A stretch of DNA of 64,000 nucleotides from Megaustenia siamemsis (GCA_032433765.1 JAVIAB010000046.1:63846175-63910174); one strand, 5' to 3'; counted from the stretch's first letter, positions 43,966 through 56,054 are shown. Translations and numbers: made by a program. The notes: generated by a model from the sequence alone, not told the origin.

Positions 43966-44326
43966 ACTTAATATATATCACTAAGTCTTAATAATTGGTA
44001 TATTTATGTTTTTTTCCGTATATTCAGACAGTTTATACACAGGATTATACTCATTTAGGTTCTTCACAATTTCAAGTTAGATCACTCTCTCCTAATTCAG
44101 CAAAGTAACCCAGATATCCAAAGCAGGTCAAAGCAACAGCTGTGTCCTTGGAAAGTCCTCGTAACAATTATATTGACACCTGTCAGTTTTGCCTGGCCTA
44201 GTTATCGTGTTTATTCTGCGATCGGATCTGTCTGTCCAATATTGGCAGATTTGGCCACGAGAGAAGCTGCTCAGAAAAAACAGCATCTAGCATAAATCAC
44301 TAGTATATTAGCAAACTACTCACTTG
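43966..44326. other. Unique stretch
   Basis: A stop-free + frame of about 78 codons (about 44065-44295) lacks a Met and has no supported splice sites. That length is not unusual by chance in 64 kb. I see no gene. Confidence 0.4.
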
Positions 44327-44870
44327 ACCAAGATTGCTTGCTACCAACCGTCTGTCAAGTCAAGATTGCTTGCTACCAACCATCTGTCAAGTCAAGATTG
44401 CTTGCTACCAACCATCTGTCAAGTCAAGATTACTTACTACCAACCATCTGTCAAGTCAAGATTGCTTGCTACCAACCGTCTGTCAAGTCAAGATTGCTTG
44501 CTACCAACCGTCTGTCAAGTCAAGATTGCTTGCTACCAACCGTCTGTCAAGTCAAGATTGCTTGCTACCAACCGTCTGTCAAGTCAAGATTGCTTGCTAC
44601 CAACCATCTGTCAAGTCAAGATTGCTTGCTACCAACCATCTGTCAAGTCAAGATTACTTACTACCAACCATCTGTCAAGTCAAGATTGCTTGCTACCAAC
44701 CGTCTGTCAAGTCAAGATTGCTTGCTACCAACCATCTGTCAAGTCAAGATTACTTACTACCAACCATCTGTCAAGTCAAGATTGCTTGCTACCAACCGTC
44801 TGTCAAGTCAAGATTGCTTGCTACCAACCGTCTGTCAAGTCAAGATTGCTTGCTACCAACCGTCTGTCCA
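44327..44870. repeat. Tandem array, 32-bp unit, about 17 copies
   Basis: The unit is agattgcttgctaccaaccg, tctgtcaagtca, with 'attacttactaccaaccat' variants at 44429, 44653 and 44749 (spacings 7 and 3 units). Three overlapping + frames of about 190 codons share the same 32-residue wording and are by-products. Confidence 0.96.
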
Positions 44871-44929
44871 GATGTCAAAGCCAGATATAGTTGTCTACAG
44901 CATCAGTAGTTAGTTTGCTCATGTCCGGA

Positions 44930-45115
44930 CCAGAAGTGTCTGGGGTAGACGAAGCGACAGATTTTTTTTCCCAGACGAACAGGGCTCCAGGATTTACCAA
45001 TGAGTCCTAGAGATTTTTCTGGAAGTAAAGGTGGCATAACACTGGCCACATCACCCAAAGATGTGCCATGGTTGAAACCCCCCCAACTGAACAAGGCAGG
45101 GGAGGGAACCTTACA
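44930..45115 (+). mobile_element. SINE A-related 3' segment
   Basis: tttttctggaagtaaaggtg, gcataacactggccacatca, cccaaagatgtgcc parallels the body of SINE A (tttttctggaaaagtaaagc ... gtaatgccgaccacattacc ... aaaatcatgtgacgaagg). It is diverged and lacks a convincing tRNA-like head. Confidence 0.5.
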
Positions 45116-45419
45116 TTTTATTTGACAGCAACGGAAAGAAATGGACCCTGTACCCCATAAAATCATCTACTGGACTACTATTTCTCTAAAGAAATTGCCA
45201 AAGACTTGCTGTGTTGAAGGTTTGGTGTTGACCAACAAAGTCACACTCTGTAGCAAGGCTTCTGTGGAAGAGCCATGAGGTCACTACTTCATCTTGGACA
45301 CTCACATTTAAAGGTTTCTTGCGCACAACATCGGAAGGTCAAATAATTTCACCAGACGATATTGTAACATTAATCACCAACAGACTGTTTGATATTGTCT
45401 TCTTATCTGATTTTGTTGT
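45116..45419. other. Unique stretch, open on both strands
   Basis: A + frame from about 45225 to 45480 and a minus frame over about 45190-45330 are both open without a Met. Neither shows a domain, and splice sites are weak (ctctgtag at 45247-45254). I make no call. Confidence 0.35.
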
Positions 45420-45890
45420 TCTTCTAGTTCTTTATTTCTTTATTTCTCAGCTATTTCTTGGTGCTTGACATATTTCTAGTCTAGTTCTTTATTTCTTATT
45501 TCTCAGCTATTTCTTGGTGCTTGACATATTTCTAGTCTAGTTCTTTATTTCTTGGTTTCCCAGCTATTTCTTGGTGCTTGACATATTTCTAGTCTAGTTC
45601 TTTATTTCTTGGTTTCCCAGCTATTTCTTGGTGCTTGACACATTTCTAGTCTAGTTCTTTATTTCTTGGTTTCCCAGCTATTTCTTGGTGCTTGACACAT
45701 TTCTAGTCTAGTTCTTTATTTCTTGGTTTCCCAGCTATTTCTTGGTGCTTGACATATTTCTAGTCTAGTTCTTTATTTCTTGGTTTCCCAGCTATTTCTT
45801 GGTGCTTGACATATTTCTAGTCTAGTTCTTTATTTCTTGGTTTCCAAAATATTTCTTGATGGTTGATATATTTCTGATTTTCTATTTCTT
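45420..45890. repeat. Tandem array, 57-bp unit, about 8 copies
   Basis: The unit is tatttctagtctagttcttt, atttcttggtttcccagcta, tttcttggtgcttgaca. The edges are decayed. Confidence 0.95.
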
Positions 45891-46035
45891 GCTTTTCCAA
45901 GTATTTCTTGGTAGTCAATATATTTCCTGCCTGAGGCATGACCAAACCACCTTAGCTGTAACTTGTGGTTGTCCAACCGCTTGTATTGTGTGTTAGATGT
46001 GGCAGACTTGTGGATATCACCAGTAGTTCATTTTT

Positions 46036-46300
46036 GTTTCATCTTTACCTGCAGGCACAAACAGCTCATTTATCTGTTCCATCTTTACCTGCAGGCACAA
46101 ACAGCTCATTTATCTGTTACATCTTTACCTGCAGGCACAAACAGCTCATTTATCTGTTACATCTTTACCTGCAGGCACTAACAGCTCATTTATCTGTTAC
46201 ATCTTTACCTGCAGGCACAAACAGCTCATTTATCTGTTACATCTTTACCTGCAGGTACAAACAGCTCATTTATCTGTTTCATCTTTACCTGCACAGTATC
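46036..46300. repeat. Tandem array, 40-bp unit, about 6.5 copies
   Basis: The unit is gctcatttatctgttacatc, tttacctgcaggcacaaaca. Each unit holds tttacctgcag|g, another acceptor-like string on the + strand. Confidence 0.95.
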
Positions 46301-46361
46301 ACTTTAATGTTACACAATCTGTGATAGCTGATGGTTTATGATGTCTGCTTTTTAATATCAG

Positions 46362-46607
46362 GGAGCCGCGATAGCTCAGTGGTAAGTGGAACTGGACTAC
46401 AAAGGACAAGAGGTCAGGTTCAATCCTGATCGTGGCTTCCGGTTTCACCCAGCCTTAAATGGGTACTGGATTTTTTCTGGGAAAGTAAAGCGGCACGGGC
46501 GTAATACCGACTACAATACCCCATAATCATGTGCCGAAGGTCTATAAAAATTATAGTCACTAACACCATATTCATTATAAATCACTTGGCGTGACGGGGG
46601 CTCTTGA
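46362..46607 (+). mobile_element. SINE A, copy 2 (tRNA-derived)
   Basis: Box A tagctcagtgg at 46372-46382 and box B ggttcaatcct at 46417-46427. The body is collinear with 24098-24345 through cacccagccttaaatgggta, gtaataccgac, gtgccgaaggtctataaaaa and ggcgtgacgggggctctt. Confidence 0.86.
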
Positions 46608-46874
46608 CTTTTTTTTCTCAATGTTCGATATCTTGGCTCTTCTAAACAGCAAAAAGAACTTTAAAAGAAAATATCACTTCTACAATTCTTAATATTTGTG
46701 GACTTTTTTTTTACTCCAATGAGACCTCAGCGCAATGGCCACATTTACCCCTGACTGTCTTTAGGGCACATTACAATGCCACTATATTTTTAATGATGAT
46801 GTTAAAATATAAGTTGGTGTAAATGTCTGAATTATGGTGCCAAAGTTGGTTTCAGAAATATGGAACTGAAAACA
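46608..46874. other. Unique spacer
   Basis: Single-copy sequence. I see nothing in it. Confidence 0.45.
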
Positions 46875-47400
46875 ATATTGAACCCTGGATTACAATACAT
46901 ATCTGTGAGTCACGTTTTCAAGAGATGGTCGTCAAAATTACTTCCACTTAATTGTTACATTTGGAGTTTGGAAAAGATGGACTTTGCTATGCAGCTGTGT
47001 TTACCCAAGCAGAGACACAGGAATACACAGGTATCAGATGTTGTAATGATTCCCTGGCTTAGGTTACATTTATGGCAACAAAATTCAACCTCGTCGTGCT
47101 GTGGTTACGTTGCTGCTACATTGTCTATTGACACGGTGGCTGTCAATCCAGCCGTATATTCTGCTTCCTCTTAGTATCGTTCACTGGCTATCCTATTATA
47201 AAGGTTTGTTTGATGTCTGTGCCGAAAGCCAAGGAGATTTCCTCCATCATATGAATAAAAAAAAGAATTTCTTTAAAATTAGCAAAACTTAAAAAAAAAA
47301 AGGCTCTTGTACGATGAGTAGTACTTTTTACGGTGCGTACATTTGTGTCTGACCCAACATCAAATGAGCAAATCCAACACTCCGGGGTCAACTTATGAAG
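46875..47400 (+). mobile_element. Dispersed repeat DR4, copy 2
   Basis: Collinear with 21545-22705 but with no DR1 insertion and only one copy of the segment that became an 83-bp array there. It contains attgttacatttggag, tgtttacccaagcagagaca, ttgtctattgacac, gtttgtttgatgtctgtgcc and aatccaacactcc. An A-rich stretch interrupts it near 47260-47300. Confidence 0.65.
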
Positions 47401-48411
47401 TTTCAGTGAACAAAAGTAATATTGCCATCCCAGGCAGCATGTCCTGTAAAGGTGACCATCATCTATTTTTAACTGAATCTAGAGTACAGATGATGTTTAG
47501 AGCTATGACCGGCCCAAAAAACAGTGAAGCAGAAACATATATATGATATATAGCCTACAGCAGAAACATATATAATATATAGCCTATTGTATATCAATTC
47601 AATAGTCAGCCAAACCAACCTGAATATCATTCTCAGCCACACGAACGCATGATATTCAGACATAAAATATGAACAATGAAATGAATATTACCGATATTCA
47701 GCAAAACCAACAAAAAAAGAGTTGATAGCCAAATGAACATTAATCTGATATTCAGCCAAATCTACATAAATAAAAAAGCTTATAGCTAAAAACATAATTG
47801 CAACTAGATATGGGGAAAGCTAAGGGAACACAACTACATCACTTCAAATACATTTCCTTATGTGGTTTCTACAGCTGGAAGCTTGTATTTGATGTGGTAC
47901 AAACATCAATTGATCGTAACAATTCAAAATCCGACTACTTATTCATACAAACAAGGCAACAGCTTATGTCACGTACCAAGAAGAGATTACTCCTCATTGG
48001 TTCCAATCTCATTAAAGCTGGCGTCACATACAAAATTAAACATCGCAACTGACGGGGCGATAAATTGTGGTTGAAGTCTTACTTTATAATAAATAATGGC
48101 AATTTTTGCAATCACTTTGTTGTTAGAGTATGTACGTATATTTGTAAACTTCATATTTACACAGTGGTAAAATATCATAAAGGGGACATTGCAAATGTTA
48201 ACATTTACACAGCTAGAGATATTACGATAACTTAACTCATTCAATACCACATTAAAAATCAGGTCTTGGCTGAGTTAATTTAACTGTTTTCACACTGATT
48301 ATGGTATACGTAGAAACGAGGCTGCACTTTCATTCACTTCTCATATACATTGATATTATATTTTATTATGAGCTTAACTGAGTGCACACTGAAGGCATTA
48401 TGAACAAAATG
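47401..48411. other. Unique AT-rich stretch
   Basis: About 1 kb with short repeats of 'gcagaaacatatata' (47528, 47560) and 'gatattcagcca' motifs at 47600-47760. An 84-codon + frame at 47798-48052 has no recognised domain and no convincing splice sites. Confidence 0.45.
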
Positions 48412-48687
48412 TCTATCTATCTATCTATTGTCCTTTCGAGTCGAAGACGGCACATAGGGCAGAACTACAATCTCAAAAACAGAAACCTTGCATGCCGAAA
48501 TGGCACATATTGCAGAGATCACTGCTTCTAAAATCTATGGTTCTGTTTCCATAACAATGATTTTTACAATGACAGCTTGTCAAGCCATCGATCAACCTCC
48601 TTAGTCGCCTCTTACGACATGCCTGGAAGGTCACAGTGTCACTATTCTTTACTTCCACATAATGAGGCCCCGGTAACACACAGGAGC
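48412..48687 (-). mobile_element. Retroposon DR1, copy 4 (full length) with target duplication
   Basis: The (TATC)n tail is followed by ttgtcctttcgagtcgaaga, and it ends with gaggccccggtaacacacag. attatgaacaaaat occurs just outside both ends (48398-48411 and about 48687-48700), a 14-bp target-site duplication. The minus frame of 78 codons (48473-48709) shares wording with copy 5 only because the DNA is shared. Confidence 0.9.
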
Positions 48688-48839
48688 AATTATGAACAAA
48701 ATAACACACCCATAAATTGTGGTACTCTTCATTTTGAGTGAGTTACAACTGAATAATTATTGACAAAATCTACAGTACTTTATAATTTATCAAGTTATGC
48801 TAAGATGGTTATTAAGTTATCATATCTATACAGTAGGCG

Positions 48840-49030
48840 AGCAGAGGGCCAAAGTGATAACTTGACATGCTCAAAACCAGAAGAACGTGGGCTCGCATCC
48901 TGGTAGAGTAACAAGTTTTTCTAACAGGGGTGAAATAACACCCAGACCTTAACACTGTGCGGTGACTGCGCTGGACAAGCAGCCTTTATTCTCCTGTGCT
49001 ATAAGTCTTTCCCCCCACCCCCAAGCAAGG
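48840..49030 (+). mobile_element. SINE-like element (different family)
   Basis: ggcgagcagagggccaaagt is followed about 40 nt on by gtgggctcgcatcctggtag, which resembles a tRNA T-arm/box B. The remainder (acttaacactgtgcggtgac-like, then a C-run at 49012-49021) is not found elsewhere here. Confidence 0.4.
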
Positions 49031-49122
49031 GAATAATGGTGTAAAGATTTGTTTTTAAAATGTCTATGCAGTCATTGAAGGATTAAGTTGAGAACAAATT
49101 ATTGTATTTTTTCAATTTTAAG

Positions 49123-49241
49123 GAGGTTCTTAGAATTGTTATCTTTACTTGACAACTACAGACACAAGTGTTTGACTCTACCATTAACGGGACAAGTATC
49201 GTCTACATTTGGAGATGATTGGAAATTAAAACTGATATCAG
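49123..49241 (+). CDS. Internal exon of an unidentified host gene
   Basis: The acceptor is tattttttcaattttaag|G (AG at 49121-49122) and the donor is ATATCAG|GTCAGT at 49241/49242. The 119-nt exon needs two bases from the previous exon and leaves one. It encodes 39 full codons, R-F-L-E-L-L-S-L-L-D-N-Y-R-H-K, then L-T-L-P-L-T-G-Q-V, then F-G-D-D-W-K-L-K-L-I-S. No stop occurs in this frame within the exon. The exon starting at 63847 supplies exactly the two bases needed, giving a Glu codon at the junction. Composition and splice sites support a real exon. I do not recognise the protein. It is the same strand as the methyltransferase gene, but there is no evidence they are linked. Confidence 0.65.
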
Positions 49242-49654
49242 GTCAGTTTTACATTTATTGGGGCACTAGAATATAAACAAATATAACACTGAAATTAATT
49301 TATAAAGAACTATTTAAAGAAATTTAGTACAAAAACATACTACTGACACAGATCAAAGGGAAGTCACTGTAGTGTTTATATCACGATCACAAAATTCCTG
49401 GTTTGGAGTTATGTGGTTTGTTTTTGGTGATCCCTGACCTCAGAGTAGGTGAAGTCAGCTACCTAGTCCTGTCAGAGGCAGACAATAAAAAAAGTGTCAT
49501 GTGTACAAGTTGCACATGTAAAAAAAACACACGGCTGCTGAATATTGAATAAGGATGGCTTGTGCAGTCGCCAGCACCAAAGTTAAAAAAGAAAGTTCCT
49601 ACTATCTCTAACAATAAACAGAGTTTGTGCGCTAGACAGAGAGCTTCTGGTGCT
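49242..49654. other. Intron start, unique
   Basis: First 400 bp of the proposed 14.6-kb intron. It holds 'tgatccctgacctcagagta' and A-runs, with no repeat or coding signal that I see. Confidence 0.45.
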
Positions 49655-50030
49655 GTCAGGAAGTGAGGTCAGAGTGCTACTGGACATTTTCAGAGTAACG
49701 CAAGTCAGGAAGTGAGGTCAGAGTGCTACTGGACATTTTCAGAGTAACGCAAGTCAGGAAGTGAGGTCAGAGTGCTACTGGACATTTTCAGAGTAACGCA
49801 AGTCAGGAAGTAAGGTCAGAGTGCTACTGGACATTTCAGAGTAACGCAAGTCAGGAAGTAAGGTCAGAGTGCTACTGGACATTTTCAGAGTAACGCAAGT
49901 CAGGAAGTGAGGTCAGAGTGCTACTGGACATTTTCAGAGTAACGCAAGTCAGGAAGTGAGGTCAGAGTGCTACTGGGCATTTTCAGAGTAACGCAAGTCA
50001 GGAAGTGAGGTCAGAGTGCTACTGGACATT
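49655..50030. repeat. Tandem array, 49-bp unit, about 7.7 copies
   Basis: The unit is gtcaggaagtgaggtcagag, tgctactggacattttcaga, gtaacgcaa. It is unrelated to the other two 49-bp arrays. Confidence 0.95.
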
Positions 50031-50290
50031 GTGTGGGTGTGGGCCACATTTTCTGAAGTCTGTGTGGATTGCGGGCCACATTTTTGAAGTCTGTGTGGAT
50101 GTGAGCCACATTTTCTCCTCAAGTCTGTATGGGCCACATTTCTCCCCAAATCTGTGTGGGCCACATGTTCTCCTGTGTGTGCTGGAGGCAACCTTGTAGA
50201 ATGTGTCTTGCTTTCATGTCTGCTAGGGCACTGACTGCTGGTATCTTGCTATCATGTCTGCTAGGGTACTGACTGCTGGTATCTATCTCG
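50031..50290. repeat. Degenerate repeats (about 36 bp x5, then about 38 bp x2)
   Basis: 'gtgtgg..gggccacattt' recurs about every 35-40 bp at 50031-50175. 'catgtctgctagggYactga' plus 'ctgctggtatct' then occurs twice at 50206-50285. Confidence 0.8.
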
Positions 50291-50365
50291 AGTTTCATGC
50301 TACAGCTGCAGCCTCATTTTGTTATGGCCAGTGTAGAGGCAGGGTATGCAAACTTGGTCTCTTGG

Positions 50366-50548
50366 TCACAGTTGGAAATATCCATTTACCAAGATGTGCT
50401 TTGTGATGGTCTTGTTTCCACTTTGCATGGTATTATTTGGAGATGGATGCTTTGACCAGATGGTCTTCATGTGGTAGTTTCCCTTGTCCATCATTAAGCC
50501 TGTTTTTGCACAGTGCAATGTCAGGTTACCCACTGGATCACTAAACTC
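50366..50548 (-). CDS. Protein-like minus-strand segment ending in TGA, unidentified
   Basis: A 60-codon frame with no Met near its start reads E-F-S-D-P-V-G-N-L-T-L-H-C-A-K, I-W-S-K-H-P-S-P-N-N-T, and H-I-L-V-N-G-Y-F-Q-L then stop at 50366-50368. Composition is balanced and the upstream minus strand has an acceptor-like atattatttctgag. It could be a terminal exon of a minus-strand gene, a transposon fragment, or chance. I recognise no domain. Confidence 0.3.
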   Translation of the reverse strand, partial: EFSDPVGNLTLHCAKTGLMMDKGNYHMKTIWSKHPSPNNTMQSGNKTITKHILVNGYFQL

Positions 50549-50561
50549 AGAAATAATATTT

Positions 50562-51352
50562 CAGTGCTTTTATGGTTAACAGTGCTTTATAGTTCACAGT
50601 ACTTTTATAGTTGACAGTGCTTTATAGTTGACAGTGCTTTATAGTCGACAGTGCTTTTATAGTTGACAGTACTTTATAGTTGACAGTGCTTTATAGTTGA
50701 CAGTGCTTTATAGTTGACAGTGCTTTATAGTTGACAGTGCTTTTATAGTTGACAGTGCTTTATAGTTGACAGTGCTTTTATAGTTGACAGTGCTTTATAG
50801 TTGACAGTGCTTTATAGTTGACAGTGCTTTATAATTGACAGTGCTTTTATAGTTGACAGTGCTTTTATAGTTGACAGTGCTTTATAGTTGACAGTGCTTT
50901 ATAGTTGACAGTGCTTTATAGTTGACAGTGCTTTTATAGTTGACAGTGCTTTATAGTTGACAGTGCTTTTATAGTTGACAGTGCTTTATAGTTGACATTG
51001 CTTTTATAGTTGACAGTGCTTTTATAGTTGACAGTGCTTTATAGTTGACAGTGCTTTTATAATTGACAGTACTTTTATAGTTGACAGTGCTTTATAGTTG
51101 CCAGTGCTTTTATAGTTGAAAGTACTTTTATACTTGACACTACTTGTATAGTTGACAGTACTTTTATAGTTGACAGTACTTTTATAGTTGACAGTGCTTT
51201 TATAGTTGACAGTGCTTTTATAATTAACAGTACTTTTATAGTTGACAGTGCTTTTATAATTAACAGTACTTTTATAGTTGACAGTACTTTTATAGTTGAC
51301 AGTGCTTTTATAGTTGACAGTGCTTTTATAGTTGACAGTACTTTTATAGTTG
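50562..51352. repeat. Tandem array, 17/18-bp unit, about 44 copies
   Basis: The unit is agtgctttatagttgac or agtgcttttatagttgac. The 17-bp form dominates on the left and the 18-bp form with 'agtac' on the right. Confidence 0.96.
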
Positions 51353-51435
51353 ACTATACATCAGTTATCAACACATTTCTTCTTGCTATTGCCTTTTATT
51401 GAATGGCTACATCTACTTGAGATTTATTTCACCAT

Positions 51436-51562
51436 AAATCAATGTTCTTTCTGTCTTCAACATATTAATGTTCTTTCTGTGTCCAACATATCAATGTTCT
51501 TTCTGTGTCCAACATATCAATGTTCTTTCTGTGTCCAACATATCAATGTTCTTTCTGTGTCC
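51436..51562. repeat. Tandem array, 26-bp unit, about 5 copies
   Basis: The unit is atcaatgttctttctgtgtc, caacat. Confidence 0.94.
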
Positions 51563-52245
51563 ACTGTGTAATTATGCGTTCTGAGTTTGTATTTTTCAAA
51601 CTTCAATGAAAAGAGAAAACCACAAATGAAAACTCAATGTATCTAAATATGTATTCCGTGTACACAAAATCTGACAAAAACACTGATAAATGAAAACAAC
51701 TGACATTTCGCAAATCATGCCTGAGCGAAATCACATCTTGAAATACAAAGTTAAAAAAAATATATGAAAATTCAATAAGTAAGAAACTAAAGATTGAAAG
51801 AAATATTACAAAACAGTATCAGTTTAAAGTAATATTAACATGATATCAAGATTCATAGATGCAAACAAAAAACCAACCAAAAAATTGTCCGTGGATTAGC
51901 AATAATATTATCATAAAATATTATTATGAAGAAGAGTTTTATAAAGCCAATGTTCTTTCATACATATCACATATAAGTGTTCTTGACAATCTACAAGATA
52001 TAAACTGAATAAACGGTTATTTTATAAATAGCAGTAACTCAACACACAATATTTGGGCAATGTTGTCACATAGCTGTAGATTTATTTTACGAAAATATCC
52101 AAGCAGTTGTCAACGGTGCATGTTTGATACATTTAACGAGTAATTGTCAGCATTTATATCATAATTAGCAAAACTGGACAGTATTTGTTCGCAACAAATT
52201 GTTTGTGGAAATAGGATTAGGAACTTATTGATTATGTTTACTTGT
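51563..52245. other. Unique AT-rich stretch
   Basis: About 680 bp of single-copy intron-like sequence. I see no exon or repeat. Confidence 0.5.
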
Positions 52246-52970
52246 TATGTTTCTGGGATAACCAAAGTTAACTGTTTATATGAGATGGAACTTCTGGAAT
52301 AACCAATGTTAACTGTTTTATATGAGATGGAACTTCTGGAATAACCAAAGTTAACTGTTTATATGAGATGGAACTTCTGGAGGAACCAATGTTAACTGTT
52401 TATATGAGATGGAACTTCTGGAATAACCAATGTTAACTGTTTTATATGAGATGGAACTTCTGGAATAACCAATGTTAACTGTTTATATGAGATGAAACTT
52501 CTGGAATAACCAATGTTAACTGTTTATATGAGATGAAACTTCTGGAATAACCAAAGTTAACTGTTTATATGAGATGGAACTTCTGAAATAACCAAAGTTA
52601 ACTGTTTATATGAGATGGAACTTCTGGAATAACCAAAGTTAACTGTTTATATGAGATGGAACTTCTGGAGGAACCAAAGTTACCTGTTTATATGAGATGA
52701 AACTTCTGGAATAACCAAAGTTACCTGTTTATATGAGATGGAACATCTGGAATAACCAAAGTTAATTGTTTATATGAGATGGAACTTCTGGAGGAACCAA
52801 AGTTACCTGTTTATATGAGATGGAACATCTGGAGGAACCAAAGTTAACTGTTCAAATGAGATGGAACTTCTGGAGGAACCAAAGTTAACTGTTTAAATGA
52901 GATGGAACTTGTAGACCAAAGTTAACTGTTTATATGAGATGGAACTTGTAGACCAAAGTTAACTGCTTCA
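52246..52970. repeat. Tandem array, 41-bp unit, about 17 copies
   Basis: The unit is taaccaaagttaactgttta, tatgagatggaacttctgga, a. Variants are aaag/aatg and ataac/gaac. The right end shortens (gtagaccaaagttaactg). Confidence 0.96.
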
Positions 52971-53062
52971 CATATTTCTATGACCAACCAACAAAACAAG
53001 ATATGTACATTTATTTCATGTGAACTCCATACCAACATCTCACTACTATACCATTTGGTATT

Positions 53063-54598
53063 GCCAATCATGTCCCCCGCCAATCATGTCCCCCGCCAAT
53101 CATGTCCCCCGCCAATCATGTCCCTCGCCAATCATGTCCCTCGCCAACCATGTCCCTCGCCAATCACGTCACTCGCCAATCATGTCCCTCATCAATCATG
53201 TCACCCACCAATCATGTCCCTCGCCAATCATGTCCCTCGCCAACCATGTCCCTCGCCAATCATGTCACTCACCAATCATGTCCCTCGCCAATCATGTCCC
53301 TCATCAATCATGTCCCTCATCAATCATGTCCCTCATCAATCATGTCCCTCATCAATCATGTCACCCACCAATCATGTCCCTCGCCAATCATGTCCCTCGC
53401 CAACCATGTCCCTCGCCAATCATGTCACTCACCAATCATGTCACTCGCCAATCATGTCCCTCATCAATCATGTCCCTCACCGATCATGTCCCTCACCAAT
53501 CATGTCACTCACCAATCATGTCCCTCATCAATCATGTCCCTCACCAATCATGTCACTCACCAATCATGTCCCTCATCAATCATGTCCCTCATCAATCATG
53601 TCCCTCACCAATCATGTCCCTCATCAATCATGTCACTCATCAATCATGTCACTCACCAATCATGTCCCTCACCAATCATGTCACTCACCAATCATGTCCC
53701 TCATCAATCATGTCACTCACCAATCATGTCCCTCGCCAATCATGTCCCTCACCAATCATGTCCCTCGCCAATCATGTCCCTCATCAAACATGTCTCTCAC
53801 CAATCATGTCACCCACCAATCATGTCCCTCGCCAATCATGTCCCTCGCCAAACATGTCCCTCACCAATCATGTCACTCACCAATCATGTCACCCACCAAT
53901 CATGTCACTCATCAATCATGTCACTCACCAATCATGTCACTCATCAATCATGTCACCCACCAATCATGTCACCCACCAATCATGTCACTCATCAATCATG
54001 TCACCCACCAATCATGTCACCCACCAATCATGTCACCCACCAATCATGTCACCCACCAATCATGTCACTCACCAATCATGTCACTCACCAATCATGTCAC
54101 CCACCAATCATGTCACTCACCAATCATGTCACTCATCAATCATGTCACTCACCAATCATGTCACCCACCAATCATGTCACCCACCAATCATGTCACTCAT
54201 CAATCATGTCACTCACCAATCATGTCACCCACCAATCATGTCACTCATCAATCATGTCACCCACCAATCATGTCACCCACCAATCATGTCCCTCACCAAT
54301 CATGTCACCCACCAATCATGTCACTCATCAATCATGTCCCCCACCAATCATGTCCCTCACCAATCATGTCCCTCACCAATCATGTCACCCACCAATCATG
54401 TCACTCATCAATCATGTCACTCACCAATCATGTCACCCACCAATCATGTCACTCATCAATCATGTCACCCACCAATCATGTCACCCACCAATCATGTCCC
54501 TCACCAATCATGTCACCCACCAATCATGTCACTCATCAATCATGTCCCCCACCAATCATGTCCCTCACCAATCATGTCCCTCACCAATCATGTCCCTC
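53063..54598. repeat. Tandem array, 16-bp unit, about 96 copies
   Basis: The unit is ccaatcatgtccctca, with cct/cac, ctcg/ctca/ctcatc variants. Because three units make 48 bp, all three + frames are open for more than 500 codons, each with the same 16-residue wording. These are not genes. Confidence 0.97.
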
Positions 54599-54662
54599 TA
54601 TTTGTCATTGTGATTAGTTCTACAAACTTTTATTTACTGTGTACCTGGAGGACCAAATGAGA

Positions 54663-56054
54663 TATTTCCTATGCCATATATTTCCTGTGACAGATATTTC
54701 CTGTGCCATATATTTCCTGTGACAGATATTTCCTGTGCCATATATTTCCTATGCCATATATTTCCTGTGACAGATATTTCCTATGACAGATATTACCTAT
54801 GCCATATATTTCCTATGACAGATATTTCCTATGCCATATATTTCCTATGCCATATATTTCCTATGACAGATATTTCCTATGCCATATATTTCCTATGACA
54901 GATATTTCCTATGCCATATATTTCCTGTGCCATATATTTCCTATGCCATATATTTCCTGTGACAGATATTTCCTGTGCCATATATTTCCTGTGACAGATA
55001 TTTCCTGTGCCATATATTTCCTGTGCCATATATTTCCTGTGACAGATATTTCCTATGACAGATATTTCCTATGCCATATATTTCCTATGACAGATATTTC
55101 CTATGCCATATATTTCCTATGACAGATATTTCCCATGACAGATATTTCCTATGACAGATATTTCCTATGCCATATATTTCCTATGCCATATATTTCCTGT
55201 GCCATATATTTCCTATGCCATATATTTCCTGTGACAGATATTTCCTATGCCATATATTTCCTATGACAGATATTTCCTATGACAGATATTTCCTGTGCCA
55301 TATATTTCCTGTGTCATGTATTTCCTGTGACAGATATTTCCTGTGACATATATTTCCTATGCCATATATTTCCTGTGCCATATATTTCCTGTGCCATATA
55401 TTTCCTGTGCCATATATTTCCTGTGGCAGATATTTCCTATGACAGATATTTCCTATGCCATATATTTCCTATGACAGATATTTCCTATGCCAGATATTTC
55501 CTATGCCAGATATTTCCTATGACAGATATTTCCTATGACAGATATTTCCTATGCCATATATTTCCTATGCCATATATTTCCTATGCCATATATTTCCTGT
55601 GCCATATATTTCCTATGCCATATATTTCCTGTGACAGATATTTCCTATGCCATATATTTCCTATGACAGATATTTCCTATGACAGATATTTCCTGTGCCA
55701 TATATTTCCTGTGACAGATATTTCCTGTGACAGATATTTCCTGTGACAGATATTTCCTGTGCCATATATTTCCTGTGCCATATATTTCCTGTGCCATATA
55801 TTTCCTGTGACATATATTTCCTGTGACAGATATTTCCTATGACAGATATTTCCTATGCCATATATTTCCTATGCCATATATTTCCTGTGCCATATATTTC
55901 CTGTGCCATATATTTCCTGTGCCATATATTTCCTGTGCCATATATTTCCTGTGCCATATATTTCCTGTGCCATATATTTCCTGTGCCATATATTTCCTGT
56001 GCCATATATTTCCTGTGCCATATATTTCCTATGCCATATATTTCCTATGCCATG
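54663..56054. repeat. Second tandem array, 16-bp unit, about 87 copies
   Basis: The unit is tatttcctatgccata, mixed with tatttcctgtgacaga. It follows the previous 16-bp array after only about 65 bp, but the sequences are unrelated. The right third (55870-56020) is uniform 'tgtgccatatatttcc'. Confidence 0.97.

Noticed and set aside
44065..44295. 78-codon stop-free + frame
   Set aside because: No Met, no good splice sites, no domain. This length is expected by chance in 64 kb.
45225..45480. Stop-free + frame running into the 57-bp array
   Set aside because: The opposite strand is open too and the frame enters a repeat. Splice signals are weak.
47798..48052. 84-codon + frame as a host exon or small gene
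   Set aside because: No domain, no convincing splice sites, and an overlapping 70-codon frame of equal quality.
52980..54660. Three + frames of more than 500 codons
   Set aside because: A 16-bp unit opens all three frames with identical wording, so none is selected as protein.
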